DNA of 64,000 nt, from NCBI RefSeq assembly GCF_003691365.1, contig NZ_CP033087.1, forward strand, positions 1,832,001 to 1,896,000, read 5' to 3'. The position numbers and the translations under genes were made by a program. The DNA comes from Commensalibacter melissae (lineage in GTDB: Bacteria > Pseudomonadota > Alphaproteobacteria > Acetobacterales > Acetobacteraceae). The notes under the pieces are model-generated. The model was not told the origin of the DNA, did not search any database, and saw only the letters and a program-made list of their open reading frames with translations. This document shows, in pieces, positions 44,978 through 53,248 of this stretch (its first letter is position 1; the number at the start of each line of letters is the position of its first letter).

Positions 44978-45715
44978 CTAAAAAGAATCCCTTAAAAACC
45001 GAATGACAAGCCCCATACAGGTTTGAAACAGGGCGGGATCATAGCGTGGCCCTTCATCCCTTAAAAAAGCGTGCTGGGCATTGAATTCATGCCATTCGTA
45101 CTGAACCTCTGCTTTTTCCAGGGCTTCACGAATCAATTGCCGACCCGCAAAAGGGATATGGGGATCCTGTTTTCCCCATGTAAACATAACCTTTCCCTTG
45201 ATATCCTGAAATCGTTTCAAGGTATCATCCCTTTGCCCCTTACCAAGGGTGGCATCATGCACATTGGTGGCATAAAAACAGACAGCTGCTGATATTTCAG
45301 GGTTCAGGGCAGCTCTTAACGCTAAATGCCCTCCTAGACATACCCCCATTGATCCAATCTTGCCATTAGAATAAGGATAGGTTTTTAACCATTCAATAAC
45401 TGACGTCGTATCGGAATCATAAGCGGAAACAGGTTTTTCAAATTTCAAACAGTTACCCCGATCCGTCCCTTCCTTATCATATTCAAAGGCAACACCTGGA
45501 TTTTCATATTCATGATAGACTTCTGGAACAATAACAATATAACCCTGCCCTGCTATATAAGATGCCAAACGACGAATTGGCTGAGTTACCTGATAAATTT
45601 CGGAGTAAAATATGATCGCTGCATATTTTCCCTCTTTGACAGGTCGGAAAATATGACAACGCATCAAGCCTGTTGGCGTGTTAAGATCCTCTGTCTCATT
45701 CGAATAAATAATCAC
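44978..45715 (-). CDS. Dienelactone hydrolase family protein
   Basis: Alpha/beta-hydrolase of 245 residues. The nucleophile elbow is GVCLGGH with Cys, as in dienelactone hydrolases, and the other triad members are the Asp in WGKQDPHIP and the His in AQHAFLRDEGPRYDP. The N-terminal GLMRCHIFRP and IIFYSEIYQVTQPIRRLASYIAGQGY also fit. The true substrate is unknown; lactone or ester hydrolysis is likely. It lies 21 bases from the META-domain gene upstream. Confidence 0.9.
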   Translation of the reverse strand: MIIYSNETEDLNTPTGLMRCHIFRPVKEGKYAAIIFYSEIYQVTQPIRRLASYIAGQGYIVIVPEVYHEYENPGVAFEYDKEGTDRGNCLKFEKPVSAYDSDTTSVIEWLKTYPYSNGKIGSMGVCLGGHLALRAALNPEISAAVCFYATNVHDATLGKGQRDDTLKRFQDIKGKVMFTWGKQDPHIPFAGRQLIREALEKAEVQYEWHEFNAQHAFLRDEGPRYDPALFQTCMGLVIRFLRDSF

Positions 45716-45736
45716 CCATTCATCCTTTTGTTATCA

Positions 45737-46183
45737 TTATTTAAAATATTTTGCGGTTATTAATATCTTATTATTTTCATCAAGCAACCTTAGATATTTT
45801 CCACCAATGGAAACTGATTTAACCAATTTTAACTTGTCAAAGAAAAATTCATCCTGCGCATTAACCTGGGGATCCAAACAGGTATTTTGCTGACGTTCAA
45901 TTTTACTGATTGTAATCTGGTTTCCATTGTTTTGAAAAAATCCAAGAAATTTATTACATAAACCACTTCCATTAATTCGATGTGTATAAGGATTAAAACT
46001 TAAATATGTGAATTTCTGATCATTTTGATAGGATTTAATAAATGTTTTTTGATGACTTAAATGTTCAACACGCCATATTGATTCATCAAAAGGAGCTTTA
46101 CTTTTTGAATCTTGGGCAAAAGCTGAATTTATTCCTGCCCCCAATAACCCCATACCGAAAATCATTACAATAATTTTTTTCAT
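45737..46183 (-). CDS. META-domain (HslJ-like) secreted protein
   Basis: 148 residues with a signal peptide to about Ala23 (NSAFAQ). The mature part fits the META/HslJ fold: a Trp-containing first strand (IWRVEHL), then INGSGLCNKFLGFFQNNGNQITISKIERQQNTC with the two conserved cysteines. HslJ is a heat-inducible outer-membrane-associated protein linked to novobiocin resistance in E. coli. The role here is unknown. It precedes the dienelactone hydrolase gene. Confidence 0.78.
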   Translation of the reverse strand: MKKIIVMIFGMGLLGAGINSAFAQDSKSKAPFDESIWRVEHLSHQKTFIKSYQNDQKFTYLSFNPYTHRINGSGLCNKFLGFFQNNGNQITISKIERQQNTCLDPQVNAQDEFFFDKLKLVKSVSIGGKYLRLLDENNKILITAKYFK

Positions 46184-46274
46184 TTAAATTTATCCTTCTA
46201 TTGCGCTTTCCCATTCAAGTAAATCTACCTAATCATACGAATGAGTTGAAGTAAACAAAATGAATGCAAAACAA

Positions 46275-46661
46275 TCAATGAAAACAAGATCTCATCATAT
46301 AAACCGTTGCAATTCCGAGAATGGTCAATCCTATTGAACAAATAAGATGCGTAAACACTATAATTCCTGCCCACATAAAACGCCCTTCTTGCATGGAAAG
46401 AACAACTTCTGCAGAAAAAGATGAAAAGGTTGATAAACCACCCAAAAAACCCGTAATAATGAAGAGGCGCCATGGTAGCAGGACTGGAATTACCACAAAA
46501 ATTGCCACGGCAATACCAATAAAATAACCAGCAAGACAATTGGCAGCCAAAGTTCCAAGGGGCAAATAAGGAAAAAAAGCGTTCAAGGCAATCCCCAACC
46601 ACCAGCGCAACAGACAGCCCAAAGCCCCACCTATACTGACCATCATAATTGAATTGATCAT
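46275..46661 (-). CDS. crcB: Fluoride channel CrcB/Fluc
   Basis: Small dual-topology fluoride exporter. 128 residues with four hydrophobic segments and the conserved blocks GGALGCLLRWWLG, GTLAANCLAGYFIG and GFLGGLSTFSSFSAEVV, the latter holding the Phe/Ser/Thr pore lining and the central sodium site. A single copy implies a homodimer. No fluoride riboswitch could be recognised in the short upstream region. Confidence 0.93.
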   Translation of the reverse strand: MINSIMMVSIGGALGCLLRWWLGIALNAFFPYLPLGTLAANCLAGYFIGIAVAIFVVIPVLLPWRLFIITGFLGGLSTFSSFSAEVVLSMQEGRFMWAGIIVFTHLICSIGLTILGIATVYMMRSCFH

Positions 46662-46772
46662 TCATTTACCTTGTTCATACAATTTATTGAATCAATCCTA
46701 TAAATAAATCATTCAAAATATTAATAATAATTTGATAATCATAAATAAAACTATTCATCAAATTGATATAAT

Positions 46773-48068
46773 TTATTTTTTTATTATCATATTATTACTT
46801 ATTTCAATTAACTGATCATAAAAATCATGAATATTAACAATATCTTTTATATTAGTTTCAAAGATATTTCTCTCCACTTTTTTTCCCTGTATATTTGAAT
46901 AGGCCTCAACAAATACCTTTAGATGACCATCCCATGATAATCTAAGCATAAATTGACCGACAAATCTATTTACTGATATTTTCCTTTGATCCGCCTCTTC
47001 AACCTGAAGATCCTGTAAAAAAAATAACTTGTCATTATTTGGCAAGGTCTTACACAACCTTCTTAAATTCACCCAATCACTATCATTTAAAAATTCTCTC
47101 TCTTTGAAATCCTTTGAAAGATAAGGGGTATCGAATGTATTGCGAATTTCCACTTTAGAAGCATTATAATCCTTAACAAGCCTATTAAATAAATCTGGCA
47201 ATTCTTTCACGTTGGACTGATATGCCATGATTATAAATTGTATTCTAATTGGATGAACAGATGTCAGGACCGCTTTTTTCAACTTCTCCATATTTTCCAA
47301 AAAAATATGTTGTTTGGCACCTTTTCTCAATTGTTCATAAATTACAGAATCAAAGGATTCAAGGGAAATATTGATATGATCTATCCCGGAATTAACAAGC
47401 CAATTAAAAAACTGATCTGACATTCTCTTGGCCAGATTAGTTGTAAAAAAAATTTTATTTCTATAAATTTCAGGAACCTTCTCTATATAATCCTTTAATT
47501 TGGGATGAAGAGTAGGTTCATGCAGACATGAAAACCAAAATTCACTGTTCCGAATATAAGGCAAAAAACGTAAAGCTGACTCTATAACCTCTTCACTCAT
47601 AAAATATGTTTTATTTGTCGAGGTATAATCATACAAACAGAATGGGCAGCGTAAGTTACAATTATTAACAATATCCATTGCCATATGTACAAATGGTTGA
47701 AATTCCAATCTAATATTTGATGCAAAAGGTATTTTATAATTTGAATTTTTTACTCGAATAACAACATTTTCATGCTCTTTCACACTGATTACACGTGGGA
47801 ATTTCATATAGAATGCATAATAACAGCTCCCATCTCCAATTTCTTTAATCGTTTCATAATGCAATTTATCAGCTACAGAAGAGACCAGTATTTCATTTGT
47901 CTTCTGCAAAATTGCTTCACAAATCAAACGCTGATTAGGAAAATCCTGATTGCATACCCAACCATATGCATATGAATCACTCAATTCATCTACAAATCCT
48001 ATAAAAGGCTCATGAACTGTAAATAAGGATTTTAATTTCTTTAATAGTTTTTTAGAAATATTATACAT
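46773..48068 (-). CDS. Radical SAM protein with N-terminal glycosyltransferase-associated domain
   Basis: 431 residues. The radical SAM core starts at NNCNLRCPFC (Cys137, Cys141, Cys144) and contains FTTNLAKRM and INISLESFDSVIYEQLRKGA, typical barrel strands. A C-terminal SPASM-like cysteine set is not evident. Residues 22-115 (FVDELSDSYAYGWVCN ... ADKLHYETIKEIGDGSCYYAFYMKFP) match a beta-sandwich domain common at the ends of acetobacterial glycosyltransferases (GWA...ADx2Rx2L...GxGDGxxGF). The product may be a modified sugar or envelope peptide. The gene is single, flanked by AT-rich spacers. Confidence 0.75.
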   Translation of the reverse strand: MYNISKKLLKKLKSLFTVHEPFIGFVDELSDSYAYGWVCNQDFPNQRLICEAILQKTNEILVSSVADKLHYETIKEIGDGSCYYAFYMKFPRVISVKEHENVVIRVKNSNYKIPFASNIRLEFQPFVHMAMDIVNNCNLRCPFCLYDYTSTNKTYFMSEEVIESALRFLPYIRNSEFWFSCLHEPTLHPKLKDYIEKVPEIYRNKIFFTTNLAKRMSDQFFNWLVNSGIDHINISLESFDSVIYEQLRKGAKQHIFLENMEKLKKAVLTSVHPIRIQFIIMAYQSNVKELPDLFNRLVKDYNASKVEIRNTFDTPYLSKDFKEREFLNDSDWVNLRRLCKTLPNNDKLFFLQDLQVEEADQRKISVNRFVGQFMLRLSWDGHLKVFVEAYSNIQGKKVERNIFETNIKDIVNIHDFYDQLIEISNNMIIKK

Positions 48069-48399
48069 TATGCAGATTCATAAAAATGAAGGCTGGCTTT
48101 ATATAATACATATTCGAAAAAATTACGATAAATAAAATATATTTGTACAGAAATAAAATTGGTGAGCCATAAAAAACAATAAATTATTTATAAAATTTCA
48201 TGAACGGTTATATATGATCTTCAATTTGATTGATCAATCCTGTACAAAACCAGTAATAATTTCATAATGTTTATATTTATAATATGCAATATTTATGATT
48301 GAAATTCAATAAAAGAACCGCTATTAAAAACCCGTAATTAATTTATTAATAAATAATTACATATTTTAGTACTTATTTTAATATATTATTGGATTTATA
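48069..48399. other. AT-rich spacer upstream of the TRL lipoprotein
   Basis: About 330 bases between two divergent genes, with no ORF, hairpin terminator or RNA gene that I can defend. It should hold both promoters. Confidence 0.4.
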
Positions 48400-48707
48400 A
48401 TGAAAAACTGTTTTTTTTACTAGCAACCACGGGATTACTAGCCGGATGTGCGGGTGGTAAATCACCCGTGGGACTAGCTTTAATCAGTAATGTAAAAGGC
48501 TCTATTTCAGCAACTGATCACACTGTCACCTCAAAAAAAGGCGCAAGTTGTGCCCACAATCTACTAGGTATTGTTGCAAGCGGGGATGCATCAATTGATT
48601 CTGCCAAAAAGAAGGCAGGCATAACAAAAGTTTCTTCTGTTGATTATAAAACCACAGGTATTTTCCCTTTTTATGGAAAAACCTGTGTCAATATAAAAGG
48701 GGAATAA
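48400..48707 (+). pseudogene. TRL-like lipoprotein with a frameshift in its signal peptide
   Basis: From ATG 48400 the frame reads M-K-N-C-F-F-Y and stops at 48421. One extra base in the A5 (48403-48407) or T8 (48411-48418) run would restore a lipoprotein signal, MKKLFFLLATTGLLAGCAGG, continuing into the open frame to 48707. The mature part fits the TRL family: PVGLALISNVKGSISATD, then CAHNLLGIVASGDASIDSAKKKAGITKVSSVDY. Within the intact part GTG 48468 could start a protein, but without export. It is a pseudogene, a sequencing error or a phase-variable gene. Confidence 0.75.
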
Positions 48708-48849
48708 CTTCCTTTATATAAATAATTAACTTTTTTGGAAGTTGTTTATGAATTATTAATATAAACAATTTCTAAAAAGTGTTTTTTTCGCTTTATAAAT
48801 AAGAAACAACACTTTGCGATCACTTTTAACTTACTGATAATCATGCGAT

Positions 48850-50403
48850 TTAATCATTATCTCCGAGTGTGACAGCGATAAATATGGACTGGCCATCTCT
48901 TAAAATCCTCAATAAAACAGTTTTGTCTGTTTTTAGAGATGAACTAATCAACCGGTTCGCCATTTCCGGTTTATCAACATCTTGGTTATTAACGGATACA
49001 ATGACATCACCGTTCTGCAATCCGGCATGATCAGCTGGGGAATCGTTTTTAATCGAGGTAACAATTACCCCCTTGATTTTTTCATCAATACCAGCCTGTT
49101 GCCTTATTTCAGGGGTTAATAATGATAAGGAGACACCCAAACTGCCAGGAGCAGGAGCTGGTGTTTTTTTACTCTTGGTATCCTCGTTTAGATTACCTAC
49201 CTGAACCTTTACAACTTTCCGCGTGCCATTTCGCAAAATATTCAGATCAATCATTGTATTTGGAGTAATAGCCGCAACCTGGTTGGCAAGATCCCTCGGA
49301 TTTTCAACCTTTTTATCATTCAAAGAAAGAATGACGTCCCCAACCTTCAATTGGGCCTTTTCAGCAGGACTATTGTTTGCAACAGATGCAATCAAAACCC
49401 CTTTTGGTGGAATACCATGCTCAGATGGAGGCAATTTTAACATTTTCACCATTGAAGGTGTGATCATCTGGCCCATAACCCCTAAATAACCACGGGTAAC
49501 ATGTCCTGTCTTTTCCAATTGAGTAACGACATTTTTCACCGTATTTGATGGAATGGCAAACCCGATACCGATTGATCCTCCTGATGGAGATAAAATTGCT
49601 GTATTAACACCGATAACCTTACCATCTTGAGAAAAAAGAGGCCCTCCCGAATTTCCACGATTGATTGGAGCATCAACCTGGATAAAGGAATCGTAAGGAG
49701 TATCACCGATATCCCTTCCCCGGGCAGATACAATCCCTGCGGTAACGGTACCCCCCAAACCATATGGATCTCCAACTGCAATTACCCATTCACCAGGTTC
49801 AATACCATTTGAATCTCCAAGCTGGATAAATGGCAAAGGTTTTTCAGACTGGATTTTTAACAACGCCAAATCTGTTTTTGAATCCCTTCCAATAATTTTT
49901 GCCTGATATTTCGCACCAGTCTCCAGGGCAATCGTTATTTTCTTCGCCCCTTTAACAACATGATTATTGGTTACGATATAACCATCAGGCGAAATGATAA
50001 ATCCTGATCCACGTGCCTCAGCCACCTGCTTGGGCATTTGTTGTGGAAACATGGGAAAGGGAAAAGGAAACGGAAACGGATTCATATTATCATCGCCATT
50101 GGGAAATCCATTTCCCATCATTGAATCATCATTGTCTCCGACAACAACCCGTGAGGTAATGGATACAACGGCAGGTTTGACCTGTTTAACCAAATTTACA
50201 AAATTAGGCAGATTTTGCGTTGAGGTTACCGGCTTGATCGCATCAGAATGATCCTTTAACAAATCTGTTGCCTGGGCTGAATTATAACCTGTGACTGCAC
50301 TGCCCAGCACTAAAGAAGCCAATAAACCCTGTTTAATTTTTTTTCCACAAACATGATTTATAAGCTCTAGAACCGTTTGCTTTTTTTTAGAATATTTATC
50401 CAT
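48850..50403 (-). CDS. Periplasmic serine protease, Do/DegP family
   Basis: 517 residues. A signal segment at about 24-45 ends near AQA. The trypsin-like domain has the triad His148 (VTNNHVV), Asp178 (TDLALLKI) and Ser252 (NRGNSGGPLF). Two PDZ domains follow (about 300-400 and 420-510). A Pro/Phe-rich insert (about 108-120) lies in the region of the regulatory LA loop. Such proteases degrade or refold damaged envelope proteins. It is a single gene, with tadA upstream on the same strand 90 bases away. Confidence 0.93.
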   Translation of the reverse strand: MDKYSKKKQTVLELINHVCGKKIKQGLLASLVLGSAVTGYNSAQATDLLKDHSDAIKPVTSTQNLPNFVNLVKQVKPAVVSITSRVVVGDNDDSMMGNGFPNGDDNMNPFPFPFPFPMFPQQMPKQVAEARGSGFIISPDGYIVTNNHVVKGAKKITIALETGAKYQAKIIGRDSKTDLALLKIQSEKPLPFIQLGDSNGIEPGEWVIAVGDPYGLGGTVTAGIVSARGRDIGDTPYDSFIQVDAPINRGNSGGPLFSQDGKVIGVNTAILSPSGGSIGIGFAIPSNTVKNVVTQLEKTGHVTRGYLGVMGQMITPSMVKMLKLPPSEHGIPPKGVLIASVANNSPAEKAQLKVGDVILSLNDKKVENPRDLANQVAAITPNTMIDLNILRNGTRKVVKVQVGNLNEDTKSKKTPAPAPGSLGVSLSLLTPEIRQQAGIDEKIKGVIVTSIKNDSPADHAGLQNGDVIVSVNNQDVDKPEMANRLISSSLKTDKTVLLRILRDGQSIFIAVTLGDND

Positions 50404-50492
50404 AAAATTCCTCGTAATTTCTTTATTTTTACATAAAATTAATTATTTAAGAAATAATATGATGATCAATTATGGCAAAAATTAAAAATTTT

Positions 50493-50960
50493 TTACCGTA
50501 AATTCATAAAAAAATTTCTTAATAATTTTTGACAGGCATGCTCCCGAACACCTCCAATTATTTCGGGATGATACATCGTTTGCTGGTGTGAAAATATACG
50601 CGCCCCGTGCTCTATTCCCCCACCTTTTGAATCATATGCTCCAAATACAATTCTTGCGATCCGAGCATGCATTGCAGCAGCGGCACACATAGGACAGGGT
50701 TCTAATGTAACGACCAGACTATATCCCATAAGCCGTTTACTCTTGACTTTTAGACAAGCTTTTTTCAAAACGATCATTTCAGCATGCGCCAAAGGATTTT
50801 GATGCGCCTCTACCTGATTAAAAGCCTGCGCAACAATCTTGTTTTCCGGTGATAAAACAAGCGCTCCAACCGGAATCTCTCCCCGCTGATATGCTTTCCT
50901 CGCAAGATGCAGAGCCTGATCCATTCTCCAGTAAGATTGTTTAGGATACAATGATATCAT
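50493..50960 (-). CDS. tadA: tRNA-specific adenosine deaminase
   Basis: Zn-dependent deaminase converting A34 to inosine in tRNA-Arg(ACG). The motifs are HAEMIVLKKA (Zn-His and catalytic Glu) and EPCPMCAAAAMHARI (two Zn-Cys). The IPVGALVL and FGAYDSKGGG blocks fit TadA. ATG 50960 is used, and an ATG at 50924 (MDQALHLARKAY) is the better match to homologue lengths but has its GGAG too close. 155 residues. Confidence 0.92.
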   Translation of the reverse strand: MISLYPKQSYWRMDQALHLARKAYQRGEIPVGALVLSPENKIVAQAFNQVEAHQNPLAHAEMIVLKKACLKVKSKRLMGYSLVVTLEPCPMCAAAAMHARIARIVFGAYDSKGGGIEHGARIFSHQQTMYHPEIIGGVREHACQKLLRNFFMNLR

Positions 50961-51157
50961 ATCTTAAAATTAATACATGTTATAATTCTATAGTAAATTT
51001 TGAATATAGAATATGTCATCTAAATCACCAATTCTTTCAATTAGAAGAACTATTTTCATCTTTAGTTAAAAGATACTTTGACAAAAATATCTTTTTCTTA
51101 TTAAAAACGTCTATCCAATATATTCCCCTTAATATTCACCGTCTCCATGATTCTTGT

Positions 51158-51859
51158 ATGACAAATTCTTCTTTACCCTTGATTGGCATCACGCTGGATA
51201 GTAGTACAATTCCCTTTACAGATAATCACAACATTTGTTCCTATATTCTAGACAGAAACTTAAAAACAAGTGTTCTTGAGGCAGGTGGAATTCCGTTGGG
51301 TATTTTTCCAGTCAATCAAAAGAATTTATCAATGATTCTTGACAAAATGGATGGGCTTGTCCTTTATAAAAATAAATTTTCCGACTCTTCAAAAAATCAT
51401 GATCCCTTTGAACAAAATCTTCTTCAATATGCTTGGGAAAAAAACATTCCCATTCTGGCCATTGCAGGTGGGGCCTGTCACATGACCTTTTTTCTCCAAG
51501 GGGAATTATATAAAAATATTCAAACGGAATTGCCTGAAAGCCTTCCCCATATTCAAATAAATTCTCCCTATCAAGGAAGTCACTGCATTCAACTTCAGCC
51601 AAAAAGCTGTTTATATTCTTTAACCAAACGAACAAAATGGATGGTAAATTCTTTTCATCAATCTGGAATAAAATCTGCAGGAAAAGGGATCCCAAGTGCC
51701 CTTGCCGAAGATAGCACTATCGAAGCAATTGAAGATCCTTCAAGGTTTTTTTTTGTTGGTGTACAATGGCATCCTGAATTTGCTGTTGATTATACTGATC
51801 GCAAATTATTTTCAGCACTAATTGCCAAGGCCAGAACCTATGCCCAAAACAGATCCTGA
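51158..51859 (+). CDS. Class-I glutamine-amidotransferase-like (peptidase C26) protein without nucleophile
   Basis: 233-residue protein of the gamma-glutamyl-gamma-aminobutyrate hydrolase (PuuD) fold: PLIGITLD at the start, LEAGGIPLGIFPV, DGLVLYKN, VNSFHQSGI and GVQWHPEF with His205/Glu207. In active enzymes the elbow reads G-I-C-R-G, but here it is AIAGG with Ala103 (GCA 51464-51466), so hydrolysis is not expected. ATG 51158 is chosen because homology begins there, although the frame is open further upstream to 50951. It overlaps the next gene by 20 bases. Confidence 0.8.
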   Translation: MTNSSLPLIGITLDSSTIPFTDNHNICSYILDRNLKTSVLEAGGIPLGIFPVNQKNLSMILDKMDGLVLYKNKFSDSSKNHDPFEQNLLQYAWEKNIPILAIAGGACHMTFFLQGELYKNIQTELPESLPHIQINSPYQGSHCIQLQPKSCLYSLTKRTKWMVNSFHQSGIKSAGKGIPSALAEDSTIEAIEDPSRFFFVGVQWHPEFAVDYTDRKLFSALIAKARTYAQNRS

Positions 51860-52616
51860 TTCTCCCAATCTCTCATTTTCAAAAGGAGAACGCATTGCCA
51901 AATGGCTTGCACGTGCAGGTGTGGCATCCAGAAGAGATGCTGAGAAACTGGTTTCGGAAGGTAAAGTCTTTATTAACCAACAGCAAATCACCCAACCCGC
52001 CACCTTTGTCTCGAATAATGACAATGTCTATGTTAATGGAAAACTCATTGCTTATCCAGAACATTCTCGTTTGTGGCGATATCACAAACCTGTTGGCCTG
52101 ATAACCACCCACAAAGACCCAGAGGGACGACCCACTGTTTTCGGTGCACTCCCGCCCAACATGCCGCGTGTTATCAGTGTAGGTAGATTGGATTTAAATA
52201 GTGAAGGCCTTCTACTACTCACCAACGATGGCTCCCTGGCAAGGCAGCTGGAACTTCCCTCCAATCACTGGGTGCGTCGGTATCGGGTCCGGGTATTTGG
52301 TCATATCGTACAAGCAAAACTGGATCAGCTAAAATATGGCATTACAGTTGAAGGAATACACTATTCCCCAATCATTGCCAAAATCGATTCACAAAAAGGA
52401 ATGAATGCTTGGCTTACAGTTTCATTACAAGAAGGTCGTAACCGGGAAATCAGACGTGTTATGCAACATTTTGATTTACAAGTTAATCGTCTAATCCGAA
52501 TTGCCTATGGACCTTTCCAGCTGGGTTCATTACCAAAAAATAGTCTTGATGAGGTTTCAGGAAAAGTCATTAAAGAGCAAACGGGTAAACACATACCTTT
52601 ATCCAGAAATAAATAG
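51840..52616 (+). CDS. rRNA pseudouridine synthase, RsuA/RluB family
   Basis: 258 residues. An N-terminal S4 RNA-binding domain (ERIAKWLARAGVASRRDAEKLVSEGKVFINQQ) precedes the catalytic domain with RLWRYHKPVGLITTHKDPEGRPTVF, the Asp-containing GRLDLNSEGLLLLTNDG and LQEGRNREIRRVMQHF. Length and S4 domain suggest the 23S rRNA U2605 enzyme RluB. ATG 51840 is used, with an in-frame TTG 18 bases upstream. The start lies inside the previous gene, so the two are coupled. rsmD follows after four bases. Confidence 0.9.
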   Translation: MPKTDPDSPNLSFSKGERIAKWLARAGVASRRDAEKLVSEGKVFINQQQITQPATFVSNNDNVYVNGKLIAYPEHSRLWRYHKPVGLITTHKDPEGRPTVFGALPPNMPRVISVGRLDLNSEGLLLLTNDGSLARQLELPSNHWVRRYRVRVFGHIVQAKLDQLKYGITVEGIHYSPIIAKIDSQKGMNAWLTVSLQEGRNREIRRVMQHFDLQVNRLIRIAYGPFQLGSLPKNSLDEVSGKVIKEQTGKHIPLSRNK

Positions 52617-52620
52617 ATAT

Positions 52621-53178
52621 ATGCGAATTATTGCCGGTAAATATAAGGGTACACATTTGTACCCCCCTGCTGGTCTGGAAACCCGTCCAACGGCCGATCG
52701 TGTAAGACAAACATTATTTGACATGCTTATACATGCAGAATGGGGAGGACAATATTTTTTGCAGGACAGCCTTGTTCTCGATGCTTTTGCCGGAACGGGT
52801 GCCTTGGGTATTGAAGCTTTGTCCAGGGGGGCAAGAAAAGGTTTTTTTTGTGAAAAAAATAAATCAACTCGTCAGATTTTAGAAAAAAACTTGACCCGTT
52901 GTCATTGCCATTTGAATAGTGTAATTTACAGTGATTATCAGGCCCTGCCAATAACTGAACACCACTGCAACCTGGTTTTCTTGGATCCCCCATATCGAAA
53001 AAACCTTATACCTTATACACTCAAGACGCTAGAAAATAAAAATTGGCTTTCCACCCGATCCATTATCATTACAGAAATTGCACAAGATGAAAATCTTATG
53101 CTAAATGATAATTATCATATGTTAGCTGAACGAAATTTCAAAAATACATGCCTAAAATTTTGGGTAAAAAGAAAATAA
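52621..53178 (+). CDS. rsmD: 16S rRNA (guanine-966-N2)-methyltransferase
   Basis: S-adenosylmethionine-dependent methyltransferase acting on the 30S subunit. The 185-residue protein from ATG 52621 starts with MRIIAGKYKGTHLYPPAGLETRPTADRVRQTLFDML, the diagnostic RsmD opening. SAM motif I is VLDAFAGTGALGIEALSRGA and the catalytic motif is FLDPPY. It follows the RluB-like gene with a four-base gap, forming a small rRNA-modification operon. Confidence 0.95.
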   Translation: MRIIAGKYKGTHLYPPAGLETRPTADRVRQTLFDMLIHAEWGGQYFLQDSLVLDAFAGTGALGIEALSRGARKGFFCEKNKSTRQILEKNLTRCHCHLNSVIYSDYQALPITEHHCNLVFLDPPYRKNLIPYTLKTLENKNWLSTRSIIITEIAQDENLMLNDNYHMLAERNFKNTCLKFWVKRK

Positions 53179-53248
53179 CCAAGGGTATATTTCAGTTTTA
53201 TAACCATATAAAAATAAATAAACCCCTGTAAGGATTTGGATAATTACT

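Noticed and set aside
46225-46665. 146-codon frame overlapping crcB on the same strand
   Set aside because: The alternate frame encodes all CrcB motifs. This one reads as Trp/Phe/Cys-rich noise.
46662-46772. Fluoride riboswitch upstream of crcB
   Set aside because: The short AT-rich leader shows none of the conserved GG/CC and pseudoknot elements.
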